From assembly GCA_035236585.1 (NCBI GenBank), contig CP141127.1, positions 62,911,495 to 62,975,494 on the forward strand: 64,000 bases of DNA, given 5' to 3'. The position numbers and the translations under genes were made by a program. The notes beneath the pieces were generated by a model that ran no database searches, was not told where the DNA came from, and saw nothing but the letters and a program-made list of their open reading frames with translations. The number at the start of each line of letters is the position of its first letter. Position 1 is the first letter of the stretch. Positions 46,444-59,749 of this stretch are shown one piece after another. The stretch is from Warburgia ugandensis (lineage: Eukaryota; Streptophyta; Magnoliopsida; Canellales; Canellaceae).

Positions 46444-48158
46444 ATGAGAAATTGAGATGCCTAGGATTCCTAGAACATCTAGGATTGTAAGTCTTAGAAT
46501 AGAAGTTGTCGCTAAGGTTTCAAAATGCACTCATTGCATTCAGTTGCTCCAGAAAATATTCAGTAAACATGGAGTTTAATGGGCATGAAGCGGTAGGATG
46601 CATTGGACTATAATAGATAAAACAAACCCCGTACTATGGTTGCATTGGTGACTTGCTAGATACATAAAAGCATTAATTTTATTAAGGAGACTTTCCACCT
46701 TATCCACCCTAACTACCAATCTATCTAATGTATTGGACAGATAAGGAGTAGCCCTTATCTCATATATACTACCTTGCGTAAGGGGCTATAAAGAAAATAG
46801 TCCTAAAGTGGCTTTACTTCGTTTGCCATTTCTAATGCATGGTGGCTTTGATCTAGTTAATTGCAAGATCCTTGCCTAGCAGTCTATTTCATCTCAAAAT
46901 ATAAAAATATGAAAGTAAGGTTCAACGATTGATGATAGTGAATACACTAGTGGTTGGCGCAATTGACTCAACTTTGTATACAATGAAAGATATTCATTAT
47001 ATACAAAGAAAGCATGCTCTTCTTCTTCTTCTTCTTTTCAACTAAACTTTGAAAATTCTACACTAAATGTTGTAACCTACATGCATATATGATTCACAAT
47101 GACACATAAGAAATCTAACCTTGAGGCAAATAAGCTAAATTTTTATTTTTCTTGGATTTTTGTATGGAGAGAGGCTTTTAGATTAATACTAACCTATTTA
47201 GCTCCTACTCACTTTCAAACTTTTCTTACTGCTTACTAGTTAGATCTTAACATAATCAACCACTTCACACCCTCCTCAGTTAACCATAGGTAATCTAAGT
47301 CACTTAGTGTGTTGGTAGAGCTAGTTGTTTAAATACCAACGTAATTTATTTAGTAGGGGCTATTCGAGGGACAATAATCTACCTCCTTCTAAGAGGGTCC
47401 TATGAGGTCATGGGACATTATAGGTTGCTTCTAATTGATTTTAATTAATTTGAAAGGTTGGAGTGCATCGGGTGATGATTAACCTAGGTGGATTAAGGGC
47501 TGGTGATGAAATCCATGCTTGATCATGTAGGGGTGATTGTCCTTACTAATTAATTTGTCATTCCCATGGCATTTTGATCATCATATAATTCCCCTTAAAG
47601 CAATAAACTTGCCTAAATGCGATAAAAATAAATAAACTAAATGTAATAATTCTAAAATACAATAATTATAGACTGCACATGATTTGATATTATCTACCAT
47701 TCAAAATGTAAACTAAATTTATATGCAAGTCCTAGCCTAGGAAATGTAAGGAGATATGATGCTCACAGTGGTGGATCCTGAATAAAATCTTCTCATACAA
47801 GGGTGATCCATGTGCAAACCACGCCATCTTCCAAGTTAGGATGGTTCACCCTTGACATGTATTATTATAAACTTTTTTTAAATGATTTGTGATTTAATAA
47901 AATTACAATTACGTCTCACTACAATTCACTCAAATAAAAATGTAAGCTTCCCTACTTTCTCCTCCAAGTCTTGCTCTAAATTTCTGCAAAAATAAAAATA
48001 GAAGTAAGAATCATAAATTATATAAATTAAAGAAAATATGCAAAAAATGAAACTAAAATGTATGACATCCTATACAATCACTAGTGGTAAAGTAACTTAA
48101 ACTAGAATCTAACAAAAATTTCCATGGTAAGTCCCCAATAATGGAGAAAAAATCTTAA
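46444..48158 (-). mobile_element. Athila-like (family C) internal leader, copy C1, reverse
   Basis: 47440-48158 matches the leader of the right-hand Athila element at 62440-63100, for example GATCCATGTGCAAACCACGCC beside GATCCATGTACAAGCCACCTC with GACTCACCCTTGACATG close by. A degenerate tRNA-Asp primer site, GTCCCCAATAATGGAG on the + strand, lies at 48131-48146. The part 46444-47440 is less certain. No gag or pol is visible; the element seems cut at the CACTA end. Confidence 0.6.
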
Positions 48159-50173
48159 TGTACTTGAAAATATTCGCAAGCACTTGGGTTTATTGTAGAA
48201 TAGTGTATGCAAGTGCGCGTTGATCCCATGAGGACTCTAATTTATGGATTTGTGGAATTTCAGTTAAAATACAATTTAAAATACTCTAACATAGCCAAAA
48301 AAGAATTAATTAATTCTAAAAAAATGCTAAAAGAGACAAAATCACACAAAAACTAAGCTTAGGGTTTCAGAATCTACCACAATAAACTTAAATATTCTAT
48401 AATCTAGTAAATTCTAATTTTTCATTACTCATGTTAATAAAATCTCAATGACTCTAAAAACATGAAAATTTTCATCTTTAAAATATCATTTTATATTTTT
48501 TAATTCTATATTTTAGTTCATTTCAATGTATTTATTCCAAGTAGGGTTTATCTTTTTAGGGCATAGACTACCAAAGATTCTCATATACCAAATTAACCTA
48601 GTCTAACAGTATTTGAACTATAAGAAATACACAATATTTCCGATGTAAAAATCACAAAACATATAAAATCAAGTTGCTAAATCCAAGAAATAATCCTTAA
48701 ACACACTTTAAATCTAAATTTACTTAAGGACACTTTTAATCTAACTAATTATTCCTAAGCAATTAAAACTAAATACTAAACTTAAAATAGATACTACCGA
48801 CTAGAAAAAATTGGCATACCCCAAAGTAAATGAAATAACTTACTAATAATTATTTGAAGAGACTACCTTCATTAATTGAAATTTAAGGGGTTGGATACAT
48901 GGACAAAAATGAAAATATAGAGGTTCCTCTGAAAAAGGAAAAGATATCACTAATTTTGTCATGTTACTTGACAAAAACCACCTTCAAGCTTTTCCAAAAC
49001 CACCTTCAAATGTCCACCAAACAATGTCATACCCTTGTTACATCACCCAACAAGTAGAGAGGATGTTACCTAACCACTGACAACCAGAAGAGAATCAATC
49101 ACTTACACAACCACTCATCCATTGGATTTTGATGTGAAAGAGAGATTAGAGAGTTTGGATGGAAAGACGGGAGAAAGAAAGAATAGGTGGAGGAAGATGC
49201 TAAAGAAAATGTAGATTATATGCCAAAGTCATAGAGGGAAGAAAGAAATGGAGGACTTGAAGTACAATGGAGAGGAATGAAGAGAAGAAAGAGGCATGGA
49301 GGATGTAACAATAAGAAGGCGTTACTTTGAAAGGGATCAGAAATAAATAGAGAAAGGTATGATGCATGGATTGGATGCAGGGATAGAACATGAGAGGAGT
49401 GGAGTTAAAGAGAGGGGAAAGTAAGGCTATGTGCAAAAGGGTTGAGAAGGTGATATGGTGTATCATGGATGTAGAAGGATGAGAGAGGCAGAGATGGGCG
49501 GTGAAATGAGTGGTTCTCCTTGGATGCTTCCTTGTCTCCTTCAAGATGTGAAAGTGTATGGATTGGGTAATGAGATGTTCCTTCTTTTCTTCCTCCTTTC
49601 TTCTTATATTTTTTTTTTTGTCAAAAGCCTAGCACTAAGAAGATTGTGAATGTTGCATGGCTTCCTCTTTCTTAAGTTCACATAGAGAGCCTTGGAGGTG
49701 GACGTTTCCTCTCATTCCCACTTTATAAAACATGTTAGATTAAGGAAGGAAAAGAGTGTTCCACATGAACTTCTATGAGAGTTTGATTGGTTGGTTGAGG
49801 AAGCTTCCTTCATTGTTTCTTTTTCATTCTTAGGATTAAGCATACCCTAGAGTGGATGTATTGGATTTCATTGAGGTTTCCCTATCCAAAAATCTTTCTC
49901 CTCATTGATTCTTTCCTAGATCACCATTTTCTTCCCAACACGTTTTCACCTTAGAAGAACATGTTTTTCTCCTAAAATAAAGGTGGGCTGCCCAACAAAA
50001 AATCTCCACATATAAGATGCTTTGCTTCACTCTTTTACATGACTCTTTCTCATTGGTCCACTCTAGCATAAGGCACTTCTCATTGGATACTCTAGGATAG
50101 CCTTGTGTTAGGGCAGATCTTCAACCTTATTTCTTTGGAAGTTTGGATGAATATCATACATAGATTTCCCATT

Positions 50174-50255
<82 letters not shown>

Positions 50256-50872
50256 TCCCCAAGTTTTTCCCCTACTATTTCTACTTAAATAACTTATGTA
50301 AAAATGTTGTTTTGGAGTCTGACATATTAGGTTGCATGGGAAAATCATGTAACTCCATGTGTGATCCCATTTTGTAGTTAAGTGAGAGATAGAATGAGCT
50401 AAAGAAGTCTTTGAGAGGGCCCCAAACTTTGAGTGTGTGTAGTTACACATGTGTGACACCTTGCATGACTTGAACTTTATTTAGAAACTCCCCAAAGGTG
50501 GTAGAATGGATGAGAAGCTTCCACCTTGCCTTTTGATAGGGGCATGCTCTTTTATAGGAATAAAGTTGGTTGATGCCCTAGGGCTTTTGACAGTGTCGAA
50601 TTACCTTGACAGTGCTGAATTTGATAATTACACTCCCCTAGCATTTTGAATTTCTTAACCTCTTGGTTCTTGCATGTGTGCCCATGATAATTCTCAAATG
50701 ACGGAATTGCTCTCTTTTAGGGTTTTGATTTCCAAAATTATGGACTTTTTTTCAACTGTACCCTAATCCTATAAAATGGGAAATAAACCTTAATTAGTGA
50801 TATTTAAGTTAAATCCTGGTTTAAAACTACTAAATATAGGGATATTATATGTAATATTTATGAGACTATCAA
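48159..50872 (-). mobile_element. Family C (Athila-like) LTR, copy C1, reverse
   Basis: Its left edge follows the degenerate primer site. The phrase GCGCGTTGATCCCATGAGGA (48217-48236) is the reversed end-of-LTR phrase seen in copies C3 and C4. Its right edge is near 50870, where ATTTATGAGACTATCA resembles the C3 end CAGTTATCACA, and Ty3/gypsy pol of family D begins. About 2.7 kb. It contains a long TC run at 50175-50255. Edges are by comparison and approximate. Confidence 0.55.
50175..50255 (+). repeat. (TC)n microsatellite
   Basis: About 80 bp of TC dinucleotides with one A near the end. It creates serine/leucine and arginine/glutamate ORFs on the two strands, which are not genes. Confidence 0.95.
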
Positions 50873-51612
50873 TGGTCATGCATCTATGTTAGTTATTGAA
50901 GGTACTCTTTCTATCTCTAAGACTATTGCTAAATTTTGATTGATCCTAGATCTACACATTCATTTATATCTCCAAATGTTGCGTGCAACTTAGAGAAAGA
51001 ACCAAAACTTCTAGAATTTGATCTCACAATAGTAACACCAACTAGAGACTCGTTATTTATAGATCAAGTAGTCAAATGTTGAATGGTTCAAATAGGAGAT
51101 AAGGAATTAATGGTAGATTTGATTCTTCAAGAAATAAAAGACTTTGCTATCATCTTTGGCTTTCTCATTATCATGCTAGTGCTGATAGTTTCAAGAAAAT
51201 AGTAACATTTAATATTCCAAACCATCCAATGTTTTAGTTTGAAGGAGCTAAAAGAGTCTCTCTAGCAGGAATTATATTTACAACTCATGCTGATCATATC
51301 CTTAAAAAAGGTTGTCAAGGCTCCCTTCTATATGTGGTGAATAATTTGAATGATAAACCAAGCTTAGACAATATTCTAGAAGTCAATGAATTTCCTCATG
51401 TTTTTTCAAAAATAATTACTAGGATTGCCAATTGACAAAAGTGGTGTTTAGTATCTAACTAATCCCTAGAACTAGTCTTATTTCTAGGGTTCCTGATCAT
51501 GTGACATCAACTGAGTTAAAGGAACTCAAGGAACAACTAGAAGAATTGTTGAATTTAGGTTTCATTTGACCTAGTGTTTCACCCTGGAGTGCATGGAACT
51601 CCCCTCTCACCA
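50873..51612 (+). pseudogene. Ty3/gypsy pol fragment (protease to RT start), family D
   Basis: GHASMLVIEGTLSISKT and a protease region STHSFIS-like near 50955 open the fragment; EKEPKLLEFDLTIVTPTRD follows. Further on come ADHILKKGCQGSLL, ILEVNEFPHVF near 51380, and the RT entry TELKELKEQLEELLNLGF and PSVSPWSAWNS near 51510-51600, where it ends abruptly. Frames change and stops are frequent. It is a chromovirus-type pol different from families A and B, cut on both sides. Confidence 0.7.
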
Positions 51613-52479
51613 TGTAAATCATGTGGAGTGCTCCTTAGGGATTAGAAAGAGAATTGGGAAAGGGATGGGGAGAGATAGGAAAGAGAGAAAGAGATAAGGG
51701 AGAGGTAGAAATAGAAGGTTGGTGGTTGGCTAGGATAGGATTCTTTAAAAGGTAGGAGTTTAGGAGAAATGGATGTCTAAGATCTACAAGAAATGGATAT
51801 CTATGATCACTCAAAAGGAAACGTTCTATGGTCAATTCAAGGAGCTTCCTATTTTCCTTGGTCAAATTGTCTTCACGAAGTTTTTTCCCAATTCAAAATT
51901 ATGTTTGCTAGTTAAGATTCTACATTAGTCAAAATTAAGTAAACCTCTTGTATGAGGAATTGGAAACTAGGAAAGTACTTGTTTATAGAATGTCTACATA
52001 AAAAAAAAAAAAAAAAAATTTCTTTTTTGATTTTAGGGGTTTAAAAAACTACCTAAGTCTTAGAATATTTTGTTTAGGAAACCATTTTTGGGAAACTACC
52101 TAAGTCTTAGAAGTAATTACTTAATTTAAGAAACTATTATTTTAGGAAGTTGCTTTTAGTCTTATATCAGTCTTGGAAACTGCTTATGATAGGATGAATT
52201 ATGTAAGAAAAATGAAGAAAAGTTATATATATATATATATATATATATTCACATTTGAGAAGCTTGAGAGTTGTCGACTTTCTTTTTTCTTTTGTATCTC
52301 TTAGAAAGACTCCAAAGTGGTGAGATGTTGTTAAGGTGATAGCCCTGTTATATCCTTGGAGTGGAGAGCTAGTTTGATGTTTAAGCCTTGTATCTCTATG
52401 GTTATGGTTCTTCTATAGAGTGTTGAGATATTTTAATATATTCTATTTTTATATTTTATCCTATTATTTGATACTAAAT
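51613..52479 (+). mobile_element. Probable LTR of family D
   Basis: Non-coding, with A-run 52001-52018 and TA run near 52226-52248. It ends ATACTAAA directly before a primer site, as a 5' LTR would. The start of the LTR is not identified; the left limit is simply the end of the pol fragment. Confidence 0.5.
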
Positions 52480-52736
52480 TGGTATCAAAGCACATTTGTA
52501 ATGATGTTTTGGGCATGACGCATGAATACTCTAACAAAGATGTAAGTGACTTGGAGATGGATTATCTAAGGAGACAACTTGAATGACTTTAAGAATGTTT
52601 GGAGCAATATTAACAACAAAGAAACCATGGTGATTGAGGAGATGAAAAGTCAAACATTCATTGCTTTGGCAATGGCTTAGAGATTCTTGGTCTTTTACTG
52701 CAAGAATTCATGGCTCTAATAGGAGACCATCATTGC
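52480..52736 (+). mobile_element. Family D primer-binding site and gag leader
   Basis: TGGTATCAAAGCACAT at 52480 resembles the initiator-tRNA-Met primer site. The following sequence has short gag-like phrases (MVIEEMKSQTFIALAM) and is cut at 52736 by a reverse family C LTR. ATTGC precedes the LTR and may be one side of its target duplication. Confidence 0.55.
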
Positions 52737-55194
52737 TGTGATTTGAATGTTAACTCGGAAGTACATGAATCAGTTGTAGTATTCTCATGCAAGGAAGGTT
52801 AATCCCATGAGGAAACTCACAAATCTAAAATAGATTGGATCTTATTCAAACTATTTAACTTCAGCCAAAAGAGAAGGGTTTGGATTGAATTATGAGATTA
52901 AAGTGCTCAAATCAGAAACATGTATGGAATTAGAAACTAAAACTAAAAAGGAAATTTCCTAAATTAAAACTAAATAATAAAAATGGAAACATACCTAACT
53001 AACATTTACCTAACTAAAGGAAACTAGAGAACTTCAGAAAGATTCAACCTAAGTAATGAAACTTAAGGAAACTACTAAATTAGAAACTTTCTAACATGCA
53101 AAACAAAAAATTTCAAACCTAAAACAATATGCAAACAACTAATTAACAATTTCTACAACAAGATCATGCAAGTAACTTACCTAAAAATCAAATAACCAAG
53201 TGGCCTAGTATCATGCGCATGGTTCTATTGCCCAAAACATGACTATTTTTCATGATTTAATACTAAACTAACAAGCAAAATAACTATAGAATCTAATAAA
53301 TAACAAGGAAATGTAAATGGGTACCTAAGTATTCAAGCAAAAACAATGTTTAAGTGGCTGGAATAAAAGCACAAAGTTAAGGGAAAAATAATTTCCAGAT
53401 TTTGGCACATAAGAACTATTGAAAAACAACTTCTATGCGAGGAAACAACCTAGTTCTCAAGTACTTTGATGAAATAATTAATCCATAACAAGAATTCCCA
53501 TGGAATTTTATTATATCATGTTCAAATTACACACAAAAATTACATGTATAAAGTTATCTATAACATATGTTAAATGTGCACTATTCTTGCTTGCAAAAGT
53601 GATTCTAAACAACAAAAAATTGAAATATAAAGTTCCTAAGATAAATTATAATGGCATGCAAATAAAACCCATACAGGAATTTAATAGAAAAAAGGGCTAA
53701 GTGGCTGAACTAAGAAAAAACTACCCAAAACTAAGATGCAAAACAAGGAGAAAAATGTGTAGAAAAAAAATGAAACAACTATGAAAGTAAGATATGAAAT
53801 TAAATTACTAACTTGGAATTGGAGAGAAAATAATTGAGAGAATAATTACAAAATCAAAACAAGAAAATCACCAACAAAGTTCCAAATCAGAAACAACTTA
53901 AGCACCAAAGGAAAACTAGAATTCAAGGTTGTGTCACTCAACCACTACTTAGAAAATTCGTATGGAACATGAGGTTATATAAAGACGAGTGATTTCCTAA
54001 CTTAAGAAGGGGTAAAAACATGAGGAAAATAGCCCTAGTGTTAGGGTATTGAATGAGGAAGGCTAGATGGGAGATGAATCAGTAAGATGATGTAAGATAG
54101 AGGAGTGGAAAGATGATATAAGAGAGATATGATGGCTAGTTTCTAATTTTTAACAAGGGGCATTGTTTTCATGGACAGAAAGTGGAGCTTTTTCGTCCCC
54201 CCCACCAAAAATAAAGATGGAAAGTAATGGAAGTGGTAAGGAATGGTATTTAGGAAAGATGTGTAAAGATCTAGGGATTCAAAGTCGTTTGGATTGAAGT
54301 AGATCTAGGGTTTTATATTTAGGAAACCCTTCATCACCAAATAGGAAAGTGGGGGGCATTTTTTTCATAATGATGTGCCTCCCTCCTTTAACTTGTAACA
54401 CTAGGAAAAAGAGTGGAAAAAGTGTGGGAGATGGAGTTGGAAAGTAAGTTTTCTCTCTTAATGGATCACCAATGCATACAGATCTTACTTTTTACATAAT
54501 TCTTTCAAATCTTCTAATTAAACCTTGAAAATCCAAATTTAGAAAGTGGGTCATTGCTGAAATTCTCCTCCAATTGTATGAATCCATGTGGCATTTGACT
54601 TAGTTAGCTTTTGTGGCTCACTTTGAGGTCTCATTTGGCTTAGTTTCATAGCTCATATCCTTGGCTTTAATGCTTATAATGGCTTGGCTTAAATTCCTTA
54701 GCTTGTCACCTTCTCTCATCACTTATATGGCTAAGGTGACTTGAATGGCTCCCATGCAAAGGTAATGGAAATGCATGGCTTGCTTCATGGGCCCATTTTT
54801 GTAACCTTTAGCTCTTCCAATTTCCTTCTTGCTTGTTAAGATGATCTTGAACCTTCATCACACTTTGGATTGGTGACATTTCAATTTTGGGATGCTTAGG
54901 TTTTCTAGTTTGACTAGATGGCCTTAACTCTTATCATTATCAAGCTCGACCTTTATATTACCTTCTCAACACTTATAAAAGAAGAAAAACCCTGATTAAA
55001 TCCTAAAAAATTATGATCATTCATGTACTTACTCTAGATTAGCCTCTGAACCTGCATAATATCATATTTTTGAATTATTAGGTAAAAAATGCATTTGTTA
55101 TAAATTATGGCAAAAAACCCTAATTTAACACTATAAGTTATAATATATTGGCTACTAATTGTGTACATTTTATACAAATTGAACAGTTATCACA
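52737..55194 (-). mobile_element. Family C (Athila-like) 3' LTR, copy C3, reverse
   Basis: Both ends are visible: TGTGATTTGAATG at 52737 and CAGTTATCACA at 55194 (2458 bp), with inverted TGTGAT/ATCACA ends. On the reverse strand it is directly preceded by a purine tract (see next), so this is the 3' LTR of an element lying to the right. Near 52795-52812 it carries the phrase TTAATCCCATGAGGAAAC, shared with the other family C LTRs. Confidence 0.75.
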
Positions 55195-55206
55195 TCCCCC
55201 AACTAG
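55195..55206 (-). other. Polypurine tract of family C element C3
   Basis: On the reverse strand, CTAGTTGGGGGA abuts the LTR start TGTGATAACTG. This fixes orientation and the LTR boundary. Confidence 0.75.
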
Positions 55207-56567
55207 TAGTTTGTTAGTCTCATGCAAAATATACAAAATATCATGAAAACAAAATGCTTGCCATTTTTTTAGGTAACTGCCATTGCATTTAGCATATGCA
55301 ACAAGCCATTAAACTCCTAGTTTACCCCTGATGGAGGAGTTAAGCCTCGTGAGGGTTTGTAGTGAATATACCCACAAAATTTCATAAGATTGAGTCCCTT
55401 ATTTTATCTCATAGAATATTTATTCATTAGCACCCTATTAGTTTTTCATAACTAAATGAAGAGAACTGACAATTCTACAAATTATACATTCATTGAAGAC
55501 ATCTTATTCTAGTTATTTCTTGGGGTGCATGTGTATGTACAACCACATAAGTCATAACTTCTAATTAGATATGCTCAAATTCCATTGGATATATGTTTTG
55601 ACCTCAAATCCTCTCAGGTACAGTCTCATAAATGAAGCTCTTAGATAAAGGGTTGAACATATTTCCCCAATTATGTGACTGGATTCAACAAGAGAATGGT
55701 TCACATAAACTTTAAAAGTGCTAATAAGATAAAGGAAAGTGATCCCTAAGAGTGGATGTTATTACCAAGAATAGTAGGGGTCTTTTACTTTAATTCCTTC
55801 TTTTTATATCCTCTTTAAGGCTATGTTCCACCTAAGATCCACATGTATTTGTAGGCTTGGGGATTTGAAAAGAAGGGTATAAGGATATCAAAGGTTCAAA
55901 ATTGAGTAGAAGTCATCTTTTTTATTGTTGGACAATTGATCCTTGATTATACTGAAGTGGATTCCCTTTGTATTCTTGTCTTTTCTTTCAATTCTTCTCA
56001 TTTTTGTTTGATATCTCTTTCATTTTGTATTATTTTTCTTTTGATTGCTCTAAAAGAAAGACTTTTGTTTTTTCTTCACTTTTTTTAGTTTTTGTCCTTT
56101 TTGAAAATTTTCTACTAACTCTACTCATTTTGAAAGTGGGTACTCCTTATTTATTTTTCTGACTTATTCTAGGTTAAGGTAAATGGGCTTAAGAAGAAAA
56201 GGCTTAACAAGTGGTATAATATATTGGGTAGATTTTATGTCTTTGGGCTAAAAACTGATGGCCTATATCATTCCCTAAGTTTCCTAAAGCCTATCAAATA
56301 CAATAAATTTTCTAGAAAGGAAGCTATTACTCCTATTTGTTCTCCCTTCTCTCTAAGATCTCTTTGACATGGAAGCCCTTACCTCTTTTATAGTGGTTGG
56401 CTGCTATCTGAAAGAGCCCAAATGGGAGTGGAATATGAGATGAGAAGTGTTTAGGTGGCATGGAGAGATTGAGTAATCTAAGATAACTAAGAAGACACCT
56501 AACGGAGGAAACAATTAGAAATATGACATGTAATGCATCTGGACTTGATAGTTTCTAACTCTAGAAA
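55207..56567 (-). mobile_element. Untranslated 3' internal part of family C element C3
   Basis: It lies upstream of the polypurine tract on the reverse strand. No pol motifs are seen on either strand; Athila elements often have a long non-coding or env-like stretch here. It is cut at 56568 by a family A LTR end. Confidence 0.45.
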
Positions 56568-57612
56568 TGTGATGACCTAGGTTTTTGTAACACATTTTGT
56601 AATACATTTTTCAAAGGTAGGGCCCTTAGTAGTAAAAAAAATTCACAAAATAAAGCAGTGGAAATTCTTTTCTTTAGAACTTCTTTTGAAAAACCCAAGT
56701 CAGTACGTCATACATAACATAAGTAGAATTTTTGTACAAGATAAAATTCCATTGAAGGAATATACTTTTATTAAATTCTAGAATCTATCTAGTGGTTCAC
56801 AATATAGCCCGGGTATTAGTACAATACTTGCCCAAATTACAAAATCCAAATTTCAAGGCTCACCATACAAAAAAAAAAAAAAAAAACTCTCAATACAATA
56901 CAATACTCTCAAATAAAAATTCATGTCTTCAAGGGGTATACCCTGATGATTATTCTTCCAAGTCTTCTTAAGTCTTGAGCTCCTAATTCTCCTTCTCTGT
57001 ATTTGAGATATTGTAAACATTAAAACATTAACAATATCTCAGCAAGCTATGCTTGGTAGATGATTTAAGAAGCATAATAATTTGATAGTATAATCCTCAT
57101 ACTTCATAATTCCATTATTCATACTCATGGAGCAATCTCTTTACTTTGTCATATATACAGATCCTTACACATACATACTGTATATTGTGTATAGATATAT
57201 ACATATGATCAAAACCATGAAAAATAGTTAATATCACAAAACATAATCATACTCAGCTTATGCTGAGTAGATAAATCATCCAAATTCTACTAGAAATACT
57301 CCCTCATTTGGGTAGTATCGGTAATCCACGATTACTTAGCATTTTATCATGCCATATCATAAGGCATTTCACTATGCCATGCATCATAATGCAAAAATAC
57401 TCAAAGGACTACTATGCATGCAGTCAGAATCCGTACCAACGCACCCAAATAACTGCCCAATAATCCACCTATACCATCATTGGTGGAAATCACAATATCC
57501 ATGTCCGTATGGGGAGGACCATGGCTGTCACAGTAGCGGCCTTCCCATAATTGCCCCACCCGACTTTTAGCCTCATTTAGGCTTAGTATCCATATAATAA
57601 CAAGTTTCAAAA
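56568..57612 (-). mobile_element. Family A LTR 3' end fragment, reverse
   Basis: It starts TGTGATGACCTAGG at 56568, the reversed LTR end, and matches 17883-18870 and 1-660 collinearly up to ATAACAAGTTTCAAAA near 57610, where unrelated DNA follows. About 1.04 kb of a 4.7 kb LTR. The intact left terminus suggests an insertion that later lost its other end. An A run lies at 56869-56886. Confidence 0.85.
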
Positions 57613-59480
57613 GAGAAGTTCACAGAACTTCCCATGTCATGCAAATATTCCACTACCTTGAGAAGCTTCTACGGGAAGTTTAAATCACATATAATGGATA
57701 CACATATAAGATTGTTTTCTAAAAAAAAAAAGAGTTAGAGACTAGGGCACACATGAAGACTTATTCTGCTCAGTCTCTTACTCAACCACAAGATGGAAGC
57801 AGACTAAGGGTTACATGATTTTTACATGCAAGCAACAGTACCACATATCATTCTACATTTTCAAATGTGAAAATTAACAAAGAAATAAGGAGAAAATAAA
57901 TGTAGAGAGGAGAGATACAATTTATTGGAAATATACAGTCAACAATCATCCTTACTTTTGAAATGTTCAATGTCCAAGATATATCCTTCTTTATGGATAT
58001 CCTAATCAATTAGTGGAAACTTACTAATACAAGGATGGACCAATGAGAAAGAAGTCTACAAGGAAGACCAGAATGGAACCCCATTGGTGGACATATTTTT
58101 GGTGGGTTGCCCACCTTACTTTTAGAAGAAAAACATCCTTTTTCAAATGGGGAGAAATCCTATTGGCCAGAGAAAAAAATTGTGGATTGGGAAGGAATAA
58201 AGGAAGAAGCCTAGAGTGGACAAGGAAATCTCAATGGAATATATGCTATTCGCTCTAAGACATGTTAAATCTAATAGGTGAGAATAAAGGACCTACAAAA
58301 AATGGTCATTTGGGAAGGAACTTCAAAGATATCACATCCACTCAATCCTAAGTGAAGGATGATATGATGGTGAAGAAATGAAGAGAATTCAACGTTCAGC
58401 CCTAGTCACCATCTTACATTCTATACAAAGTGATTCAAAGCATATAGCATGAAAAAACAAAGGAGATGGCTTTTTCCCAAGAGAAGTGCCATTTGATTTG
58501 AGATAAAACTTGGAGGAAACTTCCTTAACCATGCCATGATCTTCATCCTCCCACCTCCACTATTCATGGAAGAAGGACAATCATCCAATTATTTATCCAT
58601 AACAGCCCATCTAACATTTCTCAACTCCATAAAATCCTAGCTTATCTCTTTCTATACCCATTTATTGCCCACATTCTTACATCCTATCCTTCCACATCTC
58701 TTACCCTTCTTCTATCCTATCTTTCTTTCCCATCCTTGTCACTATTTAACAACTAATTTCCTTCTAATTCCCTCCATACATTGTAGCCACCTTCCCTTAA
58801 AAAAGTCCAAGCTGCCCCCCTCTTTCCATTCTCTTTCGTTCCTTCTATTGTCCAATAAATCTCAACCACTTCTTAATTCTTTCTCCTCATGATCCTAGCC
58901 ATCCATTTCCTAATGCTTCCACTCCAAAACCCTATAAATAGAGGTGAACGAGAAGGAGAATGGATTTCTTACTTTTCCCTTCAACATTAAAGTAAGCATC
59001 CTGGAGAAATAGAAGGAGCGAGATCACTCTAACCTTCTTCCCACTGATGCTGCAAATCAACATCCCTTAGACCTAAGGTAAGAGCCTAACCAAGAGAAGA
59101 ACATGAGGCTAGGCATTGAAGTTGTGGTGTACTCACCTTCATAGTGGCAACCACTTTGTATATTCTTTGTAGGAAGCACATCTATCTAGAAGTCCTTCTC
59201 ATATCCAAGGAGAAGCATCACCATTTTCCTTCTCCCATCTTTTCTACATGAAACACCCTATTCCCTATTCCCTTACATGCATCCTCCTCTCTTTCACTAC
59301 CCTTGCATGCATCTCTCTTATAATCCCCTTCCTCCTTCCATCTCTCACTTCCATGTACCTTACACCCTTGCACTCACTCTACACCACCTTGTTTTCAATC
59401 ACACTCATTCTTCTATTCTTCCATAGCCTTGCATGCACCACCATTCTTAGCCTTCCATCTTTATTTCCCTAGGTTTTGGG
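57613..59480 (+). mobile_element. Probable family C LTR part, forward, promoter-bearing
   Basis: 58023-58250 matches the reverse complement of about 49850-50080 (GACCAATGAGAAAG, GGGTTGCCCACCTTA against GGGCAGCCCACCTTT, AGAAAAACAT). It would thus be an LTR in the opposite direction to C1. A TATA box lies at 58933. Neither terminus is recognised. The right side meets reverse-strand Athila pol near 59480-59750. Confidence 0.45.
58933..58941 (+). promoter_or_regulatory. TATA box in family C LTR
   Basis: CCTATAAATAGAGG is a strong plant TATA context inside the forward LTR-like region, preceded by CT-rich sequence. Confidence 0.5.
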
Positions 59481-59749
59481 AACACTTTATAAGAAAAGAG
59501 GAACTCTTGTGCCACTTTCATGGCAACTGTCTCTCCTTCCAAAAAGTATTGTAGGAATGGGTTGATGATGCTTTGGATTTGTACCATTTTGGGAGACTTC
59601 CCTTTTTGCTTGTCAGCTACAAGTTATATGCCTCAACAAGTAAAAGAAGTAGCATTGTTTATGAATACTTGGTTGTACATTAGTGCGCTTTAGGTTGAAA
59701 AGACGTGCACAATACCTTATTGAGTGACACAACAAAGGATCTGTAAAGC

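Noticed and set aside
50105..50459. ORFs with long Ser-Leu or Arg-Glu repeats
   Set aside because: Direct translation of the (TC)n microsatellite.
52660..52690. tRNA-Asp-type primer site left of the C3 LTR (TTGGCAATGGC)
   Set aside because: It is about 50 bp from the LTR edge, and the polypurine tract on the other side shows this is a 3' LTR, so the left flank should be target DNA.
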